Positions 32,991-45,325 are shown, numbered from the stretch's first letter. The stretch is 64,000 bases of DNA from Varanus komodoensis (GCF_004798865.1 NW_025335587.1:124001-188000), one strand, 5' to 3'. Translations and numbers: made by a program. The notes: generated from the sequence alone by a model not told the origin.

Positions 32991-34491
32991 TATAAAAATC
33001 CAGATTTATTATTGGGTGTTGAAGTGGTTTTCTCAATTGCTTTAGATAAAGCAAAAGCCTAAGCTCTCTGCTTTCTTGCTCATAAAGAAATGCCAGGGCT
33101 GGAAGTACTTGGGTTTGGCTTTTCTAGTAATTGCTTTATCTACAAATAAACAGGCATAGCTGGAATCAAGCTGTATAAGCACTTCTTATATGAATCTGAC
33201 CTACCAACTCAAGAGAGAGAACTGCACATAAAGTACTGTGAGCTCAAAACTAGCTCTTAACATGCTCACTTTCTGTATGTCTGTTACTGTCTGAAACTAT
33301 GGCCAGGTTCACACACCAGGATAAGTAACCCTCTGTGGTTTCCATAATGTGCTTTTTTTTTCCTGAGAGACAATTTAGTGCTTTCTGTGCTAACCTTCCT
33401 TGCTTAATCAGCCTGAAATTCACTCCTGCATTGGACGGCTGGAGCAGCTCCACTCTTTTCAGGAGACTTCATGGTCATTGCATATGAGGACCGTGGAAAC
33501 CAGGATGCTGGGTTTGGATGATCAGAAAAACCATGGTGAAGTGTGGAAAACATAGAGCAAGCCATCGTTTCTTATGGTTTTTAAAAACCAAATGTGTTAT
33601 GCTGAAATTCCATGATAGATTTCAGATGACATGGCCCACCATCCTGCTCAAGAGCCGCCATGGCCTGTGTCATGCAAACATGCCCTGTTTTTATGTTCTT
33701 GTTAGGAGTTACTGCATCTGTGCATAGCTGCCAGATGTGAGCTACTGAGCAACAGGTATCAACTTCTCAGTGCAGTACTATCAAGCCTAGACCAAGGCCA
33801 TCTACCTGGGCTAGCTATTGGATAATCCTGGACAGGAAAGGTATAAGAGGATTTCCTTTTCAAGTTGAGTTTTGCTTGAGCAACAAGATCTTCCTGAACT
33901 CTAGTATGTTTTTGCATCCTATTGTTCTTTGTACTAAGTTCTGATTTGCTCTTTGATTTTTTTTTCTTCTGAACTCTGGTTTGCCCCTCAGACCTGACTT
34001 CTGACTTGTCTCACAGTTCCTGTCACACCTCATGGCTCAGGCACTGTATAAACAGAACAAGCACGGGCAAACCTTCACTGACCCTTCCCATTTGTGTGTT
34101 TCCATGTACATGCATGTGTCTGTCTGCAAATGTCCATGTGTCCTTGTCCTTACCAAGCATGATGACTAATGTTTGACAGAGTTCTGTCAACCATTATCTT
34201 CCACAAAGAAAACATAAAGTGCTCATCTTGGTCTAGCAATTTGCTTAACAAATTATTCTAAGCAAATTGTTTGGTAAGCAAATAAATAGTTATTCCACTT
34301 AATGAAGAAAATCATGAGCAGTATTAATTTCAATAAACTTGGGCTCAAGCTTATATTTATTTCACAATGCTTTTGAAATATCCTTTTTATAGGCTGTGCT
34401 TTATACTTGAAATTTCAGTCTTACCGAAAAGACAATAACACTTTTGTTACTGGCTGTGTTTCCTACTTTCAATCTGGAGAAAGATGCTGGC

Positions 34492-34493
<2 letters not shown>

Positions 34494-34522
<29 letters not shown>
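34494..34522 (+). repeat. 29-nt poly(G) homopolymer
   Basis: An unbroken run of 29 G after CCC and before TGGGAGACC. It can form a G-quadruplex on the plus strand. Such length is rare in vertebrate DNA and difficult to sequence, so the exact count is uncertain. Confidence 0.85.
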
Positions 34523-35514
34523 TGGGAGACCTTTCCTAATATAGAACTTTTACTGAGCTTTGAATGAAAATGAATGATTTGATTATTACCATTTGGATGA
34601 CTTGGTTGTTTGCAGTTAATTAAAGGGCAACCTGAATTGAAGTGATACAGCACAGGTGACCTTAACAAAATGTGCCTTCAGTATTGGGGTAAAAGACCTC
34701 ATTTTAAGGAAGTGTCTGACCTTCTGCTGAAGACCCTTTATGGCACTACTGAATCTGTGTGAGCTTTGGACTTTTATTTTTGCAGAGAAGGTTGATTTCT
34801 CCTCTGCCTGCTATGTGCGCAATGGCTTTAAACAATAACAGTCAAAAGAATTGTTAACCGGACCAATTTACTAGCCTGTCATTTTCCCATCACTAAATAC
34901 TGTATCCTGGCTGTTGTCCTATTGTGAAGTGTTACAGAATGGAATGATGCCATGGCAGTGATTTTGTGTCTTTTCCACTTCTAGGCTACACTCACCAGAG
35001 CTTTCCTGGTCTTGCAATCCAGGTGGGCCTCATGATTTTAGATGCCAGTGCAAGCTGAGTGTATGCCAGATACAGTTCCAGTAAGTACTCCAGCCTCTGT
35101 AAGGAAATGTCTCCGTATGCAGGGCGCTCACTATTGGAGGCTCACTAACAGGGAGGTGAGCTCAAGGAAGTGTTTGGCTCAGAGTCTCACAATTTATTTT
35201 CTGGAATAACAAGTCTCAGTCCAAAAAAAAAAAGATTGACACATTGGATTTGGAGCTGAGCCTTTTTGTTCCACTTAGACAGTCTTGTAAACTATGACTA
35301 TCTACTCCAAAGGACTGTATTAGGCGGACAAAGGACATCCGTTGGAAAGACCTGTGGGCATGAAATTCTTCGGTGGAATAGCAGAGACCTGCCTAATGCC
35401 TCAGCCATTTCATGAGTTCTGCTCTGATTACAGTGACCAAAAAGTGACAGAAGACTTTTGCTGGTCTCCGTGATCTCCAGGCACACAGTATGGTCTGTAG
35501 ACACATCTTAAGAA

Positions 35515-35650
35515 TAGTTTTGTGGTCGCTAAGCAAGTCTAGGACTGGTCAGTGCCTGGATAAGGGTTTGTATATTAAACTTGATTGCATGCTAAACTTG
35601 AGCTTCGTTCTAGAAGAAAGGTGGAATATAAATATAATAATTAATAAATC
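35515..35650 (+). mobile_element. 5S rRNA-derived SINE fragment
   Basis: GGTCGCTAAGCAAGTCTAGG then ACTGGTCAGTGCCTGGATAA resembles the internal promoter region of 5S rRNA (GCTAAGCAGGGTCGGGCCTGG, TTAGTACTTGGATGGGAGAC). It ends with a tail AGAAAGGTGGAATATAAATA typical of LINE-mobilised SINEs here. A second copy is at 52165-52275. Decayed. Confidence 0.6.
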
Positions 35651-35949
35651 ATATGCCCATAGCATACACACAGCAACAGAGCGTTTTGCTGGGTTGAGAG
35701 ATTGTCCGGCAGGCACGAATGGCCACATTTCTGGAAACGTAATGCCATGGGAAAGTTTTGCATGACTTTTGCCTACTTATTTCTACAAAGTGTCTATTTT
35801 TAAATTTTCATAAAAATGCATAGATGGTTTAAATTTCACTCAAAATGAAACACTGGAAGAATGTGCAGTGTTTTGTGAATTTGTCTTATGGAGGGTTTAT
35901 AAAAAGAAGTATAGCGATAAATTAATAAATAAATGGCCTACAATACTGA

Positions 35950-35974
35950 AAGAGAGAGAGAGAGAGAGAGAGAG
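35950..35974. repeat. GA dinucleotide microsatellite
   Basis: About twelve GA units following AATACTGAA. No other feature is attached. Confidence 0.9.
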
Positions 35975-36363
35975 CATCCTTCAGATGTTACAACAAATAT
36001 GTGGGACCTGTGGTATTTATGCTTGAGAGCAGTAGCTACCAAACTTTCAGTCATGGAACCTTGCTGAAGACAGTTTTCCCTTTCATCTGCTCCTATTACC
36101 TGAGTGCTTTGCATAACATAGTAAGTTTGGAAATAAGAGAAAATATTTTAAATATACTGAATGAATAAAGTGATTATATGGTAATATCCCAATTTTTTTT
36201 TATTATCCCCATCACTCTGCAATACGATCCTAGGAACCAAATGACATGATGCATTTCCTTGTTTGCTGCTTGGATGCCAACCAATTAGTTGACCTTGTGT
36301 GGTTTCATTTTAAAATCCTTTAAAGTTTGATTTCTGAGATTTTTCATGGAACCTTAGCATTTT

Positions 36364-36920
36364 GCTCTAGAGCAACATGCTGCTTAGCACGTACTTGAAG
36401 CTGCTGGGAAGAATTGTTCAAGAAGTTGGAATGAAGTGGTATCTATACATTGATGACACTCAGCTCCATTTCTTCTTTTCAGTCATGCACTGGGGAAGAA
36501 CTAATAAATCACAGCTCAATTCAGGCAAGTCTGGAATACTGTTGGTAGGTAATATAGTTAGCCATGAGTATGTCATTAAGTTTACTCTTGATGGGGCTGC
36601 CTGCTTCTTAAGGATCAGATTTGTATGCTGAGAATGTTGTATATCCACGCTTGCTTATGGATCCTCAAGCAGCATTTATTGTTCAGAGCACCAACTGCCA
36701 GCGTTAATCCTGCCTGGTATCTATTCTTCTCTAGCATCAAGGTTAAGATAACTGTAGTGCGTTATACATGAAGATGCAGATGGCAGCTATTTGGAAACAT
36801 CAGCCGGTTCAGGGACTCAGTTTCCAACTTACTTAATGAGACTTGCCGCATTGGACATATGCTGCCTTATGCTTGTTACCTTCTAGCTGGACTTTATTTT
36901 ATGCATTTTATTCGGGTCAG
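36364..36920 (+). mobile_element. Decayed L2 LINE fragment (reverse transcriptase region)
   Basis: From 36377 the frame reads LLSTYLKLLGRIVQEVGMKW then YLYIDDTQLHFFFS, the L2 block seen at 17459, with the YADD active site changed to YIDD. It is followed by LNSGKSGILLVGN, matching the family LNP.KTEILLVG. The rest to about 36920 is too diverged to read, so the right end is approximate. Confidence 0.7.
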
Positions 36921-38226
36921 CTTAGATGTAATGAACATGCATAAACACATTTGCATGCTGTGGCTTTAGATTTAGTAGCAGCACATACCCACAGGGCTCC
37001 CAAAAGGGAGAATTCTGACTGGGAAAATGGTACAGAAAACATTTACCATCTCCCCACACTCAGAAACGATGGCCCTGTTCCACATTTGCCCCCTTGATGG
37101 TTTCAATTGCTTTATTTTAAACTTGTGGGAGAGCCTGCATTCCATTTTGGCCCTTCGTGTTTATGTAGGCCATCTTGGAAACGTCTGATGGAAAGGCAGG
37201 GTATAAATCCAGTAAATTTTGCATTTGGAAGTTACTTTGGTATAGGATGCTTAGGGATGGGAATGGCCACAAGGCTGTTTTATTACACATGAGAGCATTT
37301 TTACTTCTTGCCTTTTGTGATCAAAAAGTCTACATATGTGTGCTGTGTGTGCCAGCTGTCAGGTACAGAACTGAAAATGTGTCCCTAGTGCAAAATCACA
37401 AGCAGGGAGCCACATGCTTCTGTAATCCAAATACCACCGAAGAAAATCAAAGCTTTCTAGTTGTGTCTTTGGGAAGAAAAATGCCATAAAGTCCTAATAA
37501 AGTCAAAAGCTTTTTATTATTCTAAAACAAGCTGTTCTGTGCTCTGACCTTTCGGTACATATTGAAGACTTACCTGCCATAAAGATTTAGTCTGGGCCCA
37601 AATCCCATCACCTCACTCCTTTCTTCTCCAGAATGAGAGCTGTCATCACATCTCTGAATCTTTTAAGTCTGCCTCAATACTTGTTGTCTCTCTTGCTTAA
37701 TAAAAAAAGTGGGGGGAGACACCATGCATTAGGTCATTCTTCTCTTTTATGGTGGGTTCCTTATTCTTTTTCTGTCATCCCTGAACTCCCGCTCATAGTG
37801 ATTCTGTCAAACAAAATTTCTGATGCGAGGCTTATTTTAACAGAAACTAAATGAAACAAAGAAGGACATCCCACAGGTCTCTGAGTGTGATAGCTGGTTA
37901 TGCTGTGAAGTCTCTATGCATGTCTGTCTGATACGGAAAGTGAAAGTATCTTTGGCAGGTTTTTGCTGCTGTGCTTTTCCAGCTGGTTCTCCATTTTATT
38001 ACTTTAAGCATTTGCAACTTTTTCTGATATTATAACATTGTATTGAAAGGTGTTTGCATGTTGAAAGGTGGTCAAATACTGTGAATCAGTATTGTGTGGT
38101 ACAGAATAGAAAAATTACTGAAAGCTCTGTGGTCTCTCTTTTGTTTCTCCATTTCATGATGCTTGGGTGTGACCTTGAAAAGCATGGACTTGGTTGTTGG
38201 ATGGTTGCTGTGAGTATAAGGAAAGT

Positions 38227-38239
38227 GGGGGGGGGGGGG
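38227..38239 (+). repeat. 13-nt poly(G) run
   Basis: An uninterrupted G run just before the CR1 LINE copy that starts near 38245. Confidence 0.85.
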
Positions 38240-38244
38240 AGTTA

Positions 38245-39175
38245 AGGACCCCTAGCCCAGTGCTCTTCAACATCTGTATTAATTATTAGGAAAAGGAAGT
38301 ACAAGGAAAGATAATCAGATTTGCAGATGATACAAAACTGGGTGGAATAGCAAACACACTAGAAGACAGAATGAAGATTCAGGTCAATCCTGATAAACTT
38401 GAACACTGGGCTCAAGCAACAGAGTGAGATTCAATAAGGGCAAATGCCAAGTCCTTCACCTAAGAAACCAAATGCAGTGATACAAGATGGGGAATACGTG
38501 ACTCAAAAGAACTGAAAAAGAAAAAGCCCTTGGAGTAATTGTGGGCAATAGGCTAAATATGAGCTGACAATGCAATTCAGCTGCCAAAAGAGTAAATGCT
38601 ATTTTGGGATGCGTTAACAGAAGTATTACTTTCAAATCACAAGAAGTAGTAGTTCCTCTATACTCCTCATTAGTCAGACCTCATCTGGAATACTGTGTCC
38701 AGTTCTGGACATGAAGATTTAAGAAATATACAGGAAAATTAGAAAGGGTCCAGAGGAGGGCAACAAAAATGATCCAGCGTTTCCAGAGAATCCATGATTC
38801 TCTCCTCAAATGCCCTTTGAGGAGAGAACTGGGCATGTTTAGCCTTGAGAAGAGAAGACTGAGGGAGGACATGATATCCTTCTATAAGTACCTCAATGGC
38901 TGTCACAAGAGGAAGGTCAAGTTCTCTTCTTGCTGGTGCCTGAACGTAGGACACAGAATAATCAGTTCAGGTTCTGACAACACAGATTCAGACTGGACAT
39001 CAGGAAAGGTTTCCTGACTGTGAGAGCAATACAACAGTGGAACCAGCTGCCTGGAGAGGTGGTGGGCTCTCCTAGACTAGAGACATTCAAAAAGAAACTG
39101 GACAGCCATCTGAGTGGGACGTTTTCCAGGAACTGCTGTGGAAACTGCCATCTGGTCAACATTCTTACCATTCTT
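38245..39175 (+). mobile_element. CR1 LINE, 3' ORF2 fragment
   Basis: CCAGTGCTCTTCAACATCTG opens the reverse transcriptase segment; TTTGCAGATGATACAAAACT (38319-38338) encodes FADDTKL, the active site. Further down come the typical CR1 stretches: TTAGTCAGACCTCATCTGGA, AGGGTCCAGAGGAGGGCAAC, CTTGAGAAGAGAAGACTGAG and CAGCTGCCTGGAGAGGTGGT. Several frame changes make it non-coding. The usual CR1 3' terminus is absent here. Confidence 0.92.
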
Positions 39176-40738
39176 TAAGTTCATTCTAATGAGGATGATT
39201 GTGGTCAGGTGTCCAGCACACTTGCTCAGTCTGTGACCCGTCTGTCAGTTACTCTTGGTTGACTTAAAGATCTAACAACTACTCTTAGAATCACTGCAAG
39301 ACTGGAAATTGGTTATTGACAGAGAACATTGGAAGATGAATGGTTAAAATTACTATGGAATATAAGTATTGCAATTATATTTGCCCACCAATAGGTAGGG
39401 AAGAAAAGAAAGGAGTCAAGTGTATTACAATAGTAAGCCTATATATACTTAACTAGGAGTATTTATCATAGAGTGTATCAGCACTTGCTTCTGAGTAGAC
39501 TTTCCAAGGATTGTGCTGTAGGCATTTGCTTGTAACTAGAACCTATTTATACATTATTGGAATAAAAGAAAGCTTTTCTCTATAACAAATAGTACTTAGG
39601 GCAAATTACATGACTTCATTTTATTTGTTTATTTTATTTTACTTTATCATAAGCTGTAAAATAATAATGTATTATGGTATCTGACAAGTAATCCTAAATG
39701 TTAGATCTTTGACTGACATGAGAAACCAAGGCTTTTTTACATGTTGGGAGATTGACATGTCAAGCTCAGCCTTGAAAGCCTTTAGAACGCCGTTGACCCT
39801 GTAACAAGACCTCCTTGGATGACTGACAACTTTTAACTTCAGAAATCGAGATTAGCTGACTTTGTTTATTTAAGAGCCACCTGAGAGACAGCAGACATGC
39901 CCATGTCTATTAAGTCTTATGCTGAAAATGTTTGCTCAGGTATCAGAGACCAAGTCGAGATGAAGGATAATAATATCCATTTGGTCTCAGGTATGGGTCC
40001 TTGAGAACAATGCTTAGAGGGGCTCATCTCAGTCTCAACCTAATAGGACAATTAATGGTAGGGCCACGTATTAAAATAGAAAACATCAACACATATTTTG
40101 GAACTTATTTCTCTGCCGAAGCTGACAATGATGGTCTCTGATTGTGCGTTGAGGACTCCTGGATGTTAGTCCTGGAGACCTCAACCTTCATTCCAAGCTT
40201 GCTTTGGCAAGCATGGTTGAGAACTTCATGGTCACCAGAGCAACTATGGGGCAACATGTCATAAGCTCAATTTATACAGCAGGAAGCACCCTTGACTTAG
40301 TTTTTTCAACTAGACTTGTGGATGGTGACCTAGGAATTTAGCTGAACTCCCCTATCATGACTGGATCACTTTCTGCTGTCCTTTAGACTCACAGCAGCTA
40401 TTCTCCTCTGTAGGGCTGGGGAACCAATTAGGACAGCCCAGCCCAGAACATTTATGGAACTTGTGGGGTCTGGGGAAGCCTTGGGCAGCCTTTGGTTGGA
40501 ATGGCTGGTGCAAACATGACATAGACTGTGGGTCATCAATGCAGTGCCCTGAGAGGGTCTTCTCCCAGATGGTGCCCCTGTTGTAGAACATGCTTATGGT
40601 ATCTACCATATTGTCCTTTGGGCACCAGGCAAAGATCTTTTTGCTTCTCTGAGCTCCTTTTTTGGATACAATTTTAACCCTCTGAACTGTTTTATGCAGC
40701 TGTATGATTTTGTAACTTTTTGCATGCATGTACGCACG

Positions 40739-40739
40739 T

Positions 40740-40770
<31 letters not shown>
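40739..40770. repeat. CA dinucleotide microsatellite
   Basis: About 15 CA units after ACGTG. Ordinary microsatellite. Confidence 0.92.
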
Positions 40771-40771
<1 letters not shown>

Positions 40772-41089
40772 TATAATTGTTTGATTCTTTTTGTAAGCTG
40801 CCAAGGAAAACAGGTAATTCCCCCTGAGCCTCTAAACTTGTATTTTTGGCCTGTGCAACTTCAGAATGGAAGTGGTAATTCACAAGTCTGAAAGTTTCTC
40901 CATGCTGATATATATATTTGTGTGTGTTTGGGTGTGTGTGTATTTATTTGCTTAAGGAAAAACTGAGAGATTTTCTAGATTACCTTTCATGGTAAATGAT
41001 GATCCAGATAATGGTGATTTAAAAGAGGATTCAGTTCTGTGAACCCATATTTTCAGAGCAGTTTGAGGGACCTTTTTGTGAGGGCAGCA

Positions 41090-41540
41090 CCGCTTTGGGT
41101 GCCATCTGTTGGGAGCTGCATGCCTGTGCCTCCTCTCTCTCCATGACCAGGTTCTCCCTTTCATCAGGAAGAGAAGTCACTGTGACTCCTTCCCTGCTCC
41201 TGAGGGTGCCTGGCATGCCCTGTGCGATTTGCCTTTGCGCCCTTCCAGCACACAGCTTGCCATGTTGTCTGAACACAGAGGGCTATGCAGAGCAAGCCAC
41301 CGCCACCACACACCTCCCCGCACTCAGATGGCATGGCAAGCCGCCTGCTGCCAGGCAGGTAATCATGTGGGTGCGATTGCCCCATGTGGGGCGGGGGGGG
41401 GGGGGAAGAAGCCCTGTGGCCAGGTAAGCTGGGCTCTTTTTGTGCTAACCCCTTTTGCCACTTTTTCTGCCTCTCCTTGGCATTCTTTCTACCACCACTT
41501 TTCTCTTGCCTTCCTTCCCCTCCCCCAGCCAAATGCTGAA
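41090..41540. other. GC-rich block with overlapping open frames, unassigned
   Basis: Locally GC-rich sequence in an AT-rich desert, with open frames of 110-147 codons on both strands and a 13-G run at 41393-41405. The frames do not resemble any protein I know, have no splice or start context, and overlap each other. It may be a decayed repeat or a small GC-rich island. No function is proposed. Confidence 0.35.
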
Positions 41541-41849
41541 CTGATCACCTGAGTCTCCGGGGTTTTTTAAATTATATAGAAAGTTGCATAAAAGTAGGCC
41601 TGGGGTTGCAGGATTCTCTCCCCTGTTTTAGGCTGATAGCACAATGATACAGTACCAATTACTCAAACTGGCCTGAGTTATGAAAGGGGGGCGGGGAGTT
41701 TGGATGGATGGATGGAAATATGATGACATCTGTCCAAAGCAGGGTTGTTTGCTCATATACTACCAAAAAGAGCAGTATAGTTTAGTCTCTGAATAGCACA
41801 GCTCACTCATTCCAACTGCTTAACATCCATTATCTTTATAGCAAAGATG

Positions 41850-41945
41850 GAAAGTCAGATGTTCTTGGATTCCAATTTTCATCAGTTGCAGCTTGCATAA
41901 CCAATGGTCAGGGGTGATGGGAGATGTAGTCCAACATCAGGCAGG
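41850..41945. repeat. Short palindromic repeat, ACAACTCCCA family
   Basis: Contains TTCCAATTTTCATCAGTTGC on the left and CCAATGGTCAGGGGTGATGG then GAGATGTAGTCCAACATCAG on the right, the typical second arm of the family. Confidence 0.65.
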
Positions 41946-43189
41946 ATACAGGTTTTCTACAAAAGCCTGGCAAGAGCTCAAGATTATGATTCCCATGTTG
42001 CAGGATGGATTTAGGGCTACTCGTAGGAGGCAGTGGTTCGCCTAACATCCAGCAAATTCAAGTTGAATTAAGGGTGGAAACATTTGCATTGTGGGAAATA
42101 TGTGGTCAGGCTGCCTTACATTGTGTTGTGTTGCTCTGTGCTATGTTGCGATGTGTTGTATTTTTGGTGCTTTAAATCAGCTTGGGAGTAGAGGGAGGAC
42201 TTTGATTCTGAACCGAAGTGCTAGAGGAAGAGATGTAAGACACTTCTTCCATGGTGGCATTTTCCATTTCTACAGTTTCCTCCAGCCAAATCTGCTGTTG
42301 CCTCTGCTAAGGAAAAATGCAGGCATGATGATAGAGACACCTTCCCATTTTTGTGCCAGCAGAATTAATAGCAGCCGACTATGAGCAATTTAAATTGCGA
42401 AGACAGCAGAAGGGGGAAAAGTTTTACTTGGTGCCTTTACCTCTATCAACCTGTGGCTGCTTTAAAATGAAAGAGGAGGTAGAGGAGGAGGAAAGAAAAA
42501 TGTCAGAGGCTAAGCATAGATCTTATGTGTCTCATTTGCTTTTGGCCCTCGTAAACCAAGGACTTCTAGCTCACAAAAACCATTGCGCTATCTTATCACT
42601 TGTGAGGTCTTGTGCTTCTCATTTCAGAATCAAGACCTTCCTTAAAGTGCAGCCTTCCTGTCTGTCAGTTTAGGCTTGATGCATGAGGAGCATCTGTGAA
42701 TCCATTTCTGAGATCTATCCATCAGTTAAAGCTTGAATGCCTAGATTTAAGCTCAAAATGTTCCAGTGGAATATAGCTGGCTTAAATCACAGTAATTGCC
42801 AAATGCTATAAAATAATGTAAACTTTATTAAGTCATGATGTCACGTATTTGTGGCAGTGATGATAATTCAAACTGCAAAAATGCATTTTTCTTTCAGAGG
42901 AAGCAGCTGTTGTTTAATATTACAACTGGCAGCTCCATCACTTACAGAGTGACAAATCAGTTTTATGGAGATTTATTGATTTTGCAAACTGCTCACCCCC
43001 TCGCTACACATTTAGGTCACAAATGTTGGATTGTGGCCTTGTATGCCTCAACTTTCTAACTCTTCTGCACAAATATATTCCTGAGCCATCTGATGCCACT
43101 AGGCACAATGACTGATGGCTCATCGCAGTACAAGGTGGGTTTGCAAACACAATAAACACGTGTTTACTGGTGTAATTTATAGTTATACC

Positions 43190-43613
43190 CAGTGCTTTTT
43201 TTGTCATAGAACGCACCGGAACAGAGTTCCGGCACCATTTTTCAACAGATTTTCCAAGTTTTAAAAGTAACTTTTGAAAATTTGATGTTTGGTCCACGTG
43301 GATTTGAATCACCCTGTCGAGCGTAGCAGGTTGGTGGCAAAACCATTAAAATGGTGCATGCGGACTGCTTGTGTGTCGAGTCTGATGCATGCGTACTTCA
43401 TCCGCGCCGGTTGTGATGGCACTGCTCGGCTTGTGGCACTGCTCGGCTTGTGATTGCTCGTGTGGTCGCGTGCTGAGTGCTTACTGCGGGCGGAGACCTT
43501 TATGTTTCATTACACAACTGACGTGTGTGGGTGTGTGTACAGTGATTGACTACGTGCGAAAGGTAAATAATTTCATGAGTTCCAGCACCTTTTTTCTTAC
43601 AAAAAAAGCACTG
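43190..43613. mobile_element. Non-autonomous hAT DNA transposon with perfect 8-bp target duplication
   Basis: A 424-bp element with perfect 15-bp terminal inverted repeats, CAGTGCTTTTTTTGT at 43190 and its complement ending at 43613. It is flanked by identical 8-bp duplications GTTATACC at 43182-43189 and 43614-43621. CAGTG ends and 8-bp duplications define the hAT superfamily. A second inner palindrome, GAGTTCCGGCACC near the left end and GGTGCTGGAACTC (complement) near the right, continues the inverted ends. There is no transposase frame. The interior is CpG-rich and holds a 17-bp tandem duplication. Intact ends and retained CpGs point to a recent insertion. Confidence 0.92.
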
Positions 43614-44589
43614 GTTATACCCTAGTGGCTAGAGGGCTGTGTTCATAATATACTCTAGCCATCTGTTGGATTGTGGCTGATTATTAATTTTCCTTTGCCA
43701 TCATAGGGATTTATTATAATGTATTTTAATCCAAAGCTTGCTCAGCTATTGTAAACAGTGGCTGGGGCTCCCACATTTTTTAAAGGTGGCCTCAGACTTC
43801 TGTATCTCAGTCCTTCATGTTTCCCCTGTGGCAATTGCTTTTTTATGTAAAAAAATGGCTTTGTGTTGGGTTGATCCCACAGTATATGAACATGGGTGTG
43901 CAAACTTTCTGTCACAATGACAAATACTTCATGTTCTAGAAAAGAAAAGAATAGGAAACAGGCTAAGCTCAAGTCTTCCCTTCTGACTCTGGATGACCTT
44001 TGTGGAGCCTACAAGCCCACCAGTTGGATATTTATTTAAGAAAATAAATATTATGATTTCAGGCGTTGGCAGCCTTGGGGGATACACCACCGTGTAAAAA
44101 GTGTGTGTTTAATGCAACTCCCTCCACTTGGATGTTATTTTCCTTCATAGTCAGGCAATTGAATTTAAGAAAACTCTGGTTCCCTTGAGCAAACAATAAT
44201 GGTTACTAATGCTACTGATGGCTCTACACCGGGAACTGCAACTTTAGAGCACCAGGCTGGATGAGTGGCTGACTTGCTTACCTCCTAGGTCTCTCCTATC
44301 TCCCTCAAACCTGTGGAAGCCAGGAACTTTGCAAGGATCCTATTTCCTTTCAGCCCTAGGGCTGGGAAGCTATCTCAAAGAAGTTGGGGGAATGGGAAAT
44401 GGGAGAGAGTACTGCACACAAGATGAGGTTGAGATCACCAAGGTGCCTTTCCACTGCCCTTTGATTTGATACATTTCTGTCTTTTTTAAAATCCCTGCTC
44501 TGTCTTTCTACACAGTATTTGAGGTGGTTTACAGCAATGAAAAGTAGCAACAGCGAGATAGCAATTAAATGACACAAAAATACATTAGC

Positions 44590-44685
44590 AGTGCAATCTT
44601 ATCCTTGTCTTCACAGAAATAAGCCTTGCTGAGATTAATGGGATTTGCTCTCTGGTAAGTGTGCATAGGATTGCAGTCTAACAGC
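44590..44685. repeat. Short palindromic repeat, GTGCAATCCTA family
   Basis: Reads CAGTGCAATCTTATCCTTGT, AGAAATAAGCCTTGCTGAGA and GGTAAGTGTGCATAGGATTG, ending CAGTC. Left and right ends are inverted copies (TGCAATC.TA against TAGGATTGCA). Other copies or arms are at 20553, 32910, 45105, 57205, 58165, 58270, 59760 and 61090. Very common type in squamate sequence; the family name is not assigned. Confidence 0.65.
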
Positions 44686-45217
44686 CTAATCTGAATCCAG
44701 AACAACAGAAGTGTGTGATCCTATGCAAGTTTATGTACCAACAGTTCTTCAGTCCCTGTATTTTAGTACGGCTGGCTGGAGAACGCTAGGAGATGAAGGC
44801 CTTGCATACATACGTTTATGACCTAAATGGACTAAGTAAAAACTGGCGAAAACAGGAAGCAGAAGCAAAAGGACTGTTAAACAGCTGTCTAAAAATGGCA
44901 GCTGAAAAAAATCTAAAGTATTTAGAGAGCAATGAGGTTAGGCAACACCATTGTGATGGAGCCCATAAAAGGGCCTGAGAAGCTTTTAAAACTGGCTGTA
45001 AGTTTTGAAATGAAAAATTCATAGATTAGATGGCAGAAAGTAAGGATCTATAATCTAAGTAAATATTTTGGCCCAAGTCACTTTTTACAAAAAACAGTTT
45101 AAAGCTCCAATCCTATACCACTTATGTGGGGACAATCCTGGTGATACAAAGAAACTTCCTTCTGAGTAGATGTGTTTTCCTGCCCTTGCAGGAGAAACGG
45201 GAAACCTGTGACTCACT

Positions 45218-45325
45218 GATGTTTGACTATAACTCCTATCAGTCCCAGGGATGCCCAGCCAGCAATGGCCAGTGGTCAGGGGTGATGGGAACTGTAGTCC
45301 AACAATTTGGAGGACCACAGTTTCC
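45218..45325. repeat. Short palindromic repeat, ACAACTCCCA family, best-preserved copy
   Basis: Both arms are clear: GACTATAACTCCTATCAGTC on the left, GGGGTGATGGGAACTGTAGT and CCAACAATTTGGAGGACCAC on the right, with CCAGCCAGCAATGGCCAGTG in the loop. Confidence 0.7.

Larger units (their letters stand above)
27441..38226. other. Gene desert, part 1
   Basis: No protein gene, splice-consistent exon or RNA gene could be supported on either strand. Recognised contents: palindromic repeats at 30836 and 32910, simple repeats at 31878 and 32131, a repeat with CCATGG words near 33295-33600, the G29 run at 34494, the 5S-type SINE at 35515, GA repeat at 35950 and L2 fragment at 36364. AATAAA words at about 28863 and 29418 could mark longer CMPK1 transcripts but have no other support. 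Confidence 0.6.
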
